From: Propionibacterium sp.
GTDB taxonomy: Bacteria > Actinomycetota > Actinomycetes > Propionibacteriales > Propionibacteriaceae
NCBI GenBank assembly: GCA_012517965.1
Contig: JAAYTZ010000024.1
Span: 1 to 38,840 of the forward strand
Direction of reading: 5' to 3'
DNA: 38,840 nt
Part shown: positions 34,819-38,840 of the stretch, in pieces
Layout of the letters: each line of letters starts with the position of its first letter
Position numbering within the stretch: position 1 is the stretch's first letter
Notes under the pieces: model-generated
The model's database searches: none
What the model was told of the DNA's origin: nothing
Seen by the model: the letters and a program-made list of their open reading frames with translations, nothing else
Translations under genes and position numbers: made by a program

Positions 34819-35172
34819 TCAGGCCCAGCCGAGCTCGTGCAGCCGGTCGTCGTCGATGCCGAAGAAGTGCGCGATCTCGTGCACGACGGTGACGTAGACC
34901 TCGTCCTCGACCTCGTCGGCCGTCTCGCACAGGTCGAGGATGGGGCGCCGGAAGATGCGGATCCGGTCCGGCAGCACCGCCCCGTAGCCGGTGTCGCGCT
35001 CGGTCAACGGGACGCCCTCGTAGAGGCCCAGGAGGTCGGGCTCCTCGGGCGGGGCGTCGTCCTCGACGACGATCACGCAGTTCGCGAGCAGGCCGAACAG
35101 TTCGTCGGGAATGTCGTCGATCGCCCGCTCCACGGCCGCGTCGAACTCGTCGGGGCTCATCTCGAACGCCAT
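34819..35172 (-). CDS. Minimal zincin-type metallopeptidase family protein
   Basis: This is a 117-residue protein of the short zincin-like family found across Actinobacteria. The zinc motif VVHEIAHFFGIDDDRL has His98, Glu99 and His102, with an Asp/His-rich extension that may give the third ligand. MSPDEFDAAVERAIDDIPDE at the N-terminus is typical. Peptidase activity is unproven in the family as far as I know. TACGGT lies seven bases before the ATG and there is no Shine-Dalgarno, so the message is probably leaderless. It is divergent from the MFS gene. Confidence 0.9.
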   Translation of the reverse strand: MAFEMSPDEFDAAVERAIDDIPDELFGLLANCVIVVEDDAPPEEPDLLGLYEGVPLTERDTGYGAVLPDRIRIFRRPILDLCETADEVEDEVYVTVVHEIAHFFGIDDDRLHELGWA

Positions 35173-35179
35173 GGGCGCC

Positions 35180-35185
35180 ACCGTA
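35180..35185 (-). promoter_or_regulatory. -10 element of the metallopeptidase gene, leaderless arrangement
   Basis: The minus strand reads TACGGT, seven bases, then ATG, with no ribosome-binding site between. Confidence 0.55.
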
Positions 35186-35257
35186 GCGTGCGGGTCCGCG
35201 GCGGCCGTCCCCGCGGAGGGACGCGGGACCGCCGGGCCGCACCGTCGGCGTCCGTCG

Positions 35258-35263
35258 TAGGGT
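35258..35263 (+). promoter_or_regulatory. -10 element of the MFS gene, leaderless arrangement
   Basis: TAGGGT is followed by six bases and the GTG at 35270. No Shine-Dalgarno is present. Confidence 0.55.
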
Positions 35264-35269
35264 GACCCG

Positions 35270-36385
35270 GTGACCGACCGGACGCCCAACCTGTGGCCGC
35301 TGTACTTCGGCGGCTTCCTGGGGCCGTTCGGCGGGGCGATGGTGAACGCGATCCTGCCGGAGATCGGCGCCGGTGTCGGCTCCGACGAGGCCGGCGTCGC
35401 GCTCGCGCTGACCGCCTACATGGTGCCGTTCTCGGTGCTGATGGTCGCGTCGGGGACGCTCGGCTCCCGCTGGGGCATGACCCGGACCGTGCGCTGGGCG
35501 TACGCGGTGTACGCGCTGGCGTCCGCGGGGTGCGGGCTGGCGACGGCCCTGGGGCCGTTCCTGGCGGCGCGGGCGGTGCAGGGTGCGGCGAACGCGTTCA
35601 CGACGCCGCTGCTGGTGGCGCTGATCTCGACGCTGGTGCCGCGCGAACGGCTGGGCCGCTCGCTGGGGGCGATGGCGTCCATGCAGGCGGCCGGGCAGGC
35701 GTTCGCGCCGCTCGTCGGCGGCCTCGCCGCCGAGTGGAGCTACCGGGTCGCCTTCGGGGCCAACGCGGTGGCGGCGCTGGCCCTCGCCCTCGGGACGCCG
35801 ACGGTCGCCGGCGCCGCCAAGCCGGCCGCCGACTGGCGGGCGCTGCGCAACGCGCGGCTGGCGCGGTCGGCGGGCACGGCGTTCTGCGCCCAGTTCGGGC
35901 AGACCGCCCTGATGGTGCTGGCGGCCCTGGTGGCGGCCGACCGCTTCGGGCTGTCGGCGGGGGCGCGGGGGCTGCTGGTGGCGGCGTTCGGCCTCGCCGG
36001 CCTGGTGACGGGGCGCGCCATGGGCGTCCTGACCGAGCGGTACGGGCTGCTGCGGGTGGGCCTGGGGGCGCTGGTCGGGCTGGGGGCGTCCGTGGCGGCC
36101 GTCGGGGTGGCACCGTGGGTGGGCGTGCTGGTGGTGCTGGTGGCGGCGGCGGGCGTGTCGGGCACCGCGGCGCGGATCCTGACCAACAGCCTCGCGATCG
36201 CCAGCACCCCGGCCAACGTCGGGGGGGCGACGTCGATCACGATGGCGGCGCAGTTCCTGGGCGTGTCGCTCGTGCCGTCCCTGCTCCCGCTCTACCACCT
36301 GTCGCCGGTGGCGGCCTCCACGCTGGCCGGCCTGGTGGTGCTGGGAGGCGCCGCCATCGCGGCCGGCGGACGCGGCGGGCGGTAG
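35270..36385 (+). CDS. Major facilitator superfamily transporter
   Basis: This is a 371-residue MFS transporter with about twelve hydrophobic helices, close to the short end of the family. The N-half contains ILPEIGAGVGSDEAGVALAL, typical of drug/metabolite:H+ antiporters, the loop motif GSRWGMTRTVRWAY (the GxLaDrxGrk equivalent between helices 2 and 3), and QGAANAFTTPLLVALISTLV followed by PRERLGRSLGAM. The C-half has VTGRAMGVLTERYGLLRVG. No substrate can be assigned; a drug or metabolite efflux role is plausible. The long central loop with an Ala/Lys segment (about 180-195) separates the halves. It starts with GTG. Confidence 0.88.
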   Translation: MTDRTPNLWPLYFGGFLGPFGGAMVNAILPEIGAGVGSDEAGVALALTAYMVPFSVLMVASGTLGSRWGMTRTVRWAYAVYALASAGCGLATALGPFLAARAVQGAANAFTTPLLVALISTLVPRERLGRSLGAMASMQAAGQAFAPLVGGLAAEWSYRVAFGANAVAALALALGTPTVAGAAKPAADWRALRNARLARSAGTAFCAQFGQTALMVLAALVAADRFGLSAGARGLLVAAFGLAGLVTGRAMGVLTERYGLLRVGLGALVGLGASVAAVGVAPWVGVLVVLVAAAGVSGTAARILTNSLAIASTPANVGGATSITMAAQFLGVSLVPSLLPLYHLSPVAASTLAGLVVLGGAAIAAGGRGGR

Positions 36386-36387
36386 GG

Positions 36388-36409
36388 CCGGGCCCCGGGT
36401 TCGGCCCGG
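36388..36409 (+). terminator. Hairpin after the MFS gene
   Basis: CCGGGCC (36388-36394) pairs with GGCCCGG (36403-36409) across an eight-base loop, starting three bases after the stop. There is no T-tract. Confidence 0.45.
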
Positions 36410-36451
36410 GCGACCCGAATAAGCTGGGCGCACCGCGCACGAGGGGGTGTC

Positions 36452-37897
36452 ATGGTCCGGGGAGGAGCGCGCAGGGCGCGAGGGAAGACGCCGGGGCTGG
36501 TGCTGTGGCTGCTGGTGCTCGTGGCCGCGCTCGGGGTGTTCCCGCCGGGCGCGCAGGCCGCGCCGAGCCCCTCCGCGCAGTCCCCCATCGCGCCGTCCCC
36601 CACCGCCCAGGCGCCCACCACACCGGCGGTCCCCCGACAGGCGATCGTCTACTTCTTCTGGGGCGACGGGTGCCCCCACTGCGCGGCCGCCAAGCCGGTG
36701 CTGGCCGACCTGCAGGCCCGCACCCCCGGCCTGGTGCTGCGCGACTTCGAGGTGTACCACAGCCCCGAGAACCAGCGGTTGTTCGCCGCGATGGCCGCTC
36801 GGCTGGGGTTCCAGCCGAGCGGGGTGCCGACGCTGATCCTCGGCGATCGGTACTGGGTCGGGTTCGCGGCCGGCCGCACCGACGTCGAACTGGCCCAGGC
36901 GGTCGCCGCCTGCCTGGCCGGCGGCTGCCCGGACGCCGGCGCCGGACTGGTCTCCCCGTTGCCGGCGACGCCCGGCCCGGGCGCGGCGGGGACGCCGACC
37001 GCACCGTCGGCGTCCGGGACCCCGGCGCCGGAGGCGTCCGGTGGGGTGGTGGACCTGCCGTTCCTCGGGCCAGTCGACCTGTCCCAACAGTCGCTCGTGG
37101 TGACGACGCTGCTCATCGCGGCCGTCGACGGGGTGAACCCATGCTCGCTGTGGGTGCTGACGATCCTGATCGCGCTGGCGCTGCGCACCGGCTCGCGGCG
37201 GCTGACGCTGCTGATCGGGCTCGTGTTCATCGCCGTCACCGCCCTGGTGTACGGCCTGTTCATCGCCGGCCTGTTCTCGGTGTTGACCGCGCTCACCGTC
37301 GCGCCGGGGGTGCGGGTGCTCGTCGCGCTGATCGCGGCCGCCTTCGCGGTCGTCAACATCAAGGACTACTTCTGGTTCAAGCGCGGGGTGTCGCTGACCA
37401 TCCCGGACGACCAGAAACCGGGCATCTACCAGCGGATGCGGGCGATCGTCCGGGACGCCGACAACCTGCCCGCGCTGGTCGCCGGAACGGCGGCGCTCGC
37501 GGCCGGGGTGTCGGTGATCGAGCTGGCGTGCACGGCGGGGTTCCCCGTGGTGTGGACCAACATCCTGACCGCGCACCAGGTGGGGCCGGCGGCCTTCGTC
37601 GGGCTGCTGCTGCTCTACCTGCTCGTCTACCAACTCGACGAGCTGCTGATCTTCGGGTCGGCCGTGGTCACCCTGCGCGCCACGAAGCTGCAGGAGCGGC
37701 AGGGCCGGGTCCTGAAGCTCGTCGGCGGGGTCCTGATGCTCACCCTGGCCGTCGTGATGATCGTCGACCCGACGCTGCTGAGCGGGCTGGCCAGTTCGCT
37801 GGCCGTCTTCGGGATCGCGCTGGGGGCGACGGTGCTGGTGCTGGTGGTGCACCGGGTGATCCTGCCCCGGCTCGGGGTGCGGACGCCCGACGAGTGA
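36452..37897 (+). CDS. Thioredoxin-fold / CcdA-like membrane fusion protein
   Basis: This is a 481-residue two-part protein. A signal peptide (LVLWLLVLVAALGVFPPGAQA) leads to an extracytoplasmic thioredoxin/glutaredoxin-like domain with active site Cys74-Pro-His-Cys77 (FFWGDGCPHCAAAKPVL) and the cis-Pro region SGVPTLILG. A Pro/Ala linker (about 160-200) joins a membrane domain of about six to seven helices. That domain has Asn229-Pro-Cys231 (DGVNPCSLWVL) and a distant Cys360 (VIELACTAGFPV), the two-cysteine layout of CcdA/DsbD-type thiol transporters. It probably carries reducing power across the membrane to its own thioredoxin domain, though the target is unknown. TAAGCT (36420-36425) is a possible -10, and GAGGGGG precedes the ATG. 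Confidence 0.87.
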   Translation: MVRGGARRARGKTPGLVLWLLVLVAALGVFPPGAQAAPSPSAQSPIAPSPTAQAPTTPAVPRQAIVYFFWGDGCPHCAAAKPVLADLQARTPGLVLRDFEVYHSPENQRLFAAMAARLGFQPSGVPTLILGDRYWVGFAAGRTDVELAQAVAACLAGGCPDAGAGLVSPLPATPGPGAAGTPTAPSASGTPAPEASGGVVDLPFLGPVDLSQQSLVVTTLLIAAVDGVNPCSLWVLTILIALALRTGSRRLTLLIGLVFIAVTALVYGLFIAGLFSVLTALTVAPGVRVLVALIAAAFAVVNIKDYFWFKRGVSLTIPDDQKPGIYQRMRAIVRDADNLPALVAGTAALAAGVSVIELACTAGFPVVWTNILTAHQVGPAAFVGLLLLYLLVYQLDELLIFGSAVVTLRATKLQERQGRVLKLVGGVLMLTLAVVMIVDPTLLSGLASSLAVFGIALGATVLVLVVHRVILPRLGVRTPDE

Positions 37898-37957
37898 GCC
37901 GCGAGCACCGCGTCCCTGCTTGTGAACCGCGTGTTGCCGTCGCAGGCGGGGTCGCGT

Positions 37958-37988
37958 TTGGTCTTTATTAGTCGTGGTGAATAATAAT
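37958..37988 (+). promoter_or_regulatory. AT-rich promoter of the two-peptide unit
   Basis: TTGGTC (37958-37963) and an AATAATAAT run (37980-37988) offer -35 and -10 elements 16-19 bases apart. This is among the most AT-rich stretches in the window and suggests strong transcription. Confidence 0.6.
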
Positions 37989-37999
37989 AGAGGTGTCGA

Positions 38000-38014
38000 C
38001 GGGGAAAGCCCCCG
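38000..38014 (+). promoter_or_regulatory. 5'-leader hairpin before the peptide genes
   Basis: CGGGG, five bases, CCCCG form a short stem, with outer GTCG/CGAC pairing possible (about 37996-38022). It sits in the predicted leader just before the Shine-Dalgarno and could stabilise or regulate the message. Confidence 0.35.
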
Positions 38015-38042
38015 GGACCGACTTCGAAAGGAGGTAGGCAGC

Positions 38043-38117
38043 ATGAGCTTCGTCACTGAGCTGAAGAAGGGCCTGCAGATGCTCGACCTCGCCGAGCACG
38101 GCCCCATCGACCGGTAA
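38043..38117 (+). CDS. 24-residue peptide gene, first of a pair
   Basis: The frame encodes MSFVTELKKGLQMLDLAEHG followed by PIDR. AAAGGAGGT (38027-38035), a perfect anti-Shine-Dalgarno complement, sits seven bases before the ATG. The N-terminal two thirds would make an amphipathic helix (Phe3, Val4, Leu7, Leu11, Leu14 on one face, Lys8 and Lys9 on the other). There is no signal peptide, no cysteine and no transmembrane helix. Together with the second peptide and its terminator it forms a dedicated transcription unit. A signalling peptide, toxin or membrane-binding microprotein are all possible; I recognise no family. Confidence 0.65.
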   Translation: MSFVTELKKGLQMLDLAEHGPIDR

Positions 38118-38157
38118 GCCCGGTCATCCACGACCCGACGACCGAGAGGAGAACGGT

Positions 38158-38229
38158 ATGTTCGACAAGCTGCAGAGCTTCTGGACGGACCACGCCGAGG
38201 ACTTCGAGTCCGCGCTGGGCCTCCGCTGA
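38158..38229 (+). CDS. 23-residue peptide gene, second of a pair
   Basis: The frame encodes MFDKLQSFWTDHAEDFESAL followed by GLR. AGAGGAGAA lies seven bases before the ATG, so it has its own ribosome-binding site 40 bases after the first stop. The peptide is acidic and would make an amphipathic helix with Phe2, Leu5, Phe8/Trp9, Ala13, Phe16 and Leu20 on one side. It is unlike the first peptide in sequence but alike in size and helical character, which suggests a two-component pair. A terminator starts 32 bases after its stop. No family is recognised. Confidence 0.65.
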   Translation: MFDKLQSFWTDHAEDFESALGLR

Positions 38230-38261
38230 GCCAGACCACAACCTGCTGAACCGATAAGACA

Positions 38262-38290
38262 GGAGCCCCCACCCGACGGGTGGGGGCTCC
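38262..38290 (+). terminator. Strong hairpin terminator of the two-peptide unit
   Basis: GGAGCCCCCACCC (38262-38274) and GGGTGGGGGCTCC (38278-38290) are perfect complements over 13 bases with a tight GAC loop. This is the strongest hairpin in the window. Confidence 0.85.
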
Positions 38291-38349
38291 GCCGTTCGTC
38301 GGGTGCCGGACCTCTCGCGCGCGCCGCTCCCCCGTGCCAGCATGAGAGG

Positions 38350-38840
38350 GTGACGGGCAGGCAGGGTTCACCGCCCCCCGACCGGCCGGGCGGGGACTAC
38401 CGGCCACGCCGCGTCGACTACTCGCGCTCACCCGCCACCCCCGCGGCGCCGGCCCGCCACTCCGACCTCCCCCTCCCGGCTCCCCAGGCCGGGCACGCCC
38501 GGCGGCTCGGGATGCTCGGAGGCGCGGCGGTCGGCCTGGCGGCGCTGCTGCTGGCCTGGCCCCAGGTGACCCCGCGGATGGCCGCCGTGGCCCCGCCGCC
38601 CCCCGCAGCCCCCAGCGACGACGCCGTTGCCCCCACCGGCGGCCCCGCCCTGATCCCCGGCTCGCTGCCGCCCCCCGCCCCGGCGCTCGACACCGGCCGC
38701 CCCACCGCCACGGCCACTGCGGCCCCGACCGCGGCCCCGACCGCGGCCCCGACCGCGGTCCGGACGCCCCCGCCGGCGGTCTCCGCCTCGCTCCCCGCCC
38801 CGAGCCCGGCCGGCTCGTCGTCCGCGCTCCCCACCCCGAC
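38350..38840 (+). CDS. Membrane protein with Pro/Ala/Thr-rich extracellular part, 3' end outside window
   Basis: An open frame starts at GTG 38350 and runs to the window end (163 codons). It reads a charged, Arg/Pro-rich cytoplasmic N-terminus of about 55 residues (DRPGGDYRPRRVDYSRS), one hydrophobic helix (LGMLGGAAVGLAALLLAWP, about 57-75) and a Pro/Ala-rich region with APT repeats. Such a linker often precedes an extracellular catalytic or binding domain, which would lie beyond the edge. CAGCAT ends six bases before the GTG, another leaderless-type arrangement. Without the C-terminus no function can be given. Confidence 0.6.
   Translation, partial: MTGRQGSPPPDRPGGDYRPRRVDYSRSPATPAAPARHSDLPLPAPQAGHARRLGMLGGAAVGLAALLLAWPQVTPRMAAVAPPPPAAPSDDAVAPTGGPALIPGSLPPPAPALDTGRPTATATAAPTAAPTAAPTAVRTPPPAVSASLPAPSPAGSSSALPTP

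Noticed and set aside
33638-38431. A 1597-codon open frame on the minus strand opposite several genes
   Set aside because: It is antisense to the HAD, MFS and thioredoxin-fusion genes, is low-complexity Arg/Gln/His/Pro-rich and has no domain. In DNA this GC-rich, long spurious frames arise because stop codons are rare.

Overview
The window is very GC-rich DNA (clearly above 70% by eye). Its codon use, dense gene packing, GTG starts and 1- or 4-base stop/start overlaps suggest an actinobacterium. The gene content (D- and L-lactate oxidation, a complete CbiMNQO metal importer, and the pyrG-nudix-xerD-parA-scpA neighbourhood known from Actinobacteria) fits a Propionibacteriaceae-like organism. 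The family is an inference, because no rRNA gene or species marker is present. I saw no tRNA, rRNA, CRISPR array, transposase or prophage genes.

Left part (1-10640): the chromosome-maintenance cluster on the minus strand runs pyrG, Nudix hydrolase, xerD, then parA, a small ribbon-helix-helix-like gene and scpA, which is cut by the window edge. About 5 kb of accessory DNA separates xerD from parA. It holds a sugar-isomerase-like gene with an overlapping barnase-type RNase and barstar inhibitor, a lipoprotein/secreted-protein pair crossed by a lower-GC block, a repeat-bearing non-coding stretch, a DedA-like membrane protein and a VOC protein.

Middle part (10741-25692): a cNMP/CBS/DUF294 nucleotidyltransferase-like regulator is paired with a DEDDh exonuclease. 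A non-coding array of hairpin repeats, a cupin, and a guanidinium exporter under a guanidine-III riboswitch follow. Next is a lactate regulon: a D-lactate dehydrogenase-type flavo-iron-sulfur protein, an LldR-type repressor, lactate permease, and LutA-LutB-LutC. TGGTCAGACC(A/G) operator-like sites sit at the promoters of both the dehydrogenase and the permease, so one repressor probably controls both lactate enantiomer routes. SulP and YggS close this part.

Right part (25761-38840): a MoxR-DUF58-VWA-VWA operon lies downstream of cbiM-cbiN-cbiQ-cbiO. The cbi promoter carries a TTGC-N9-GCAA palindrome of the nickel-regulator (Nur) type. Then come a membrane protein with a Ser/Pro tail, a Cof-type HAD phosphatase, a minimal zincin, an MFS transporter and a thioredoxin/CcdA-like fusion. 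A small transcription unit follows (AT-rich promoter, two 23-24 residue peptide genes each with its own Shine-Dalgarno, strong terminator), and the start of another membrane protein ends the window. The peptide unit is the least explained feature here and my best candidate for something undescribed.
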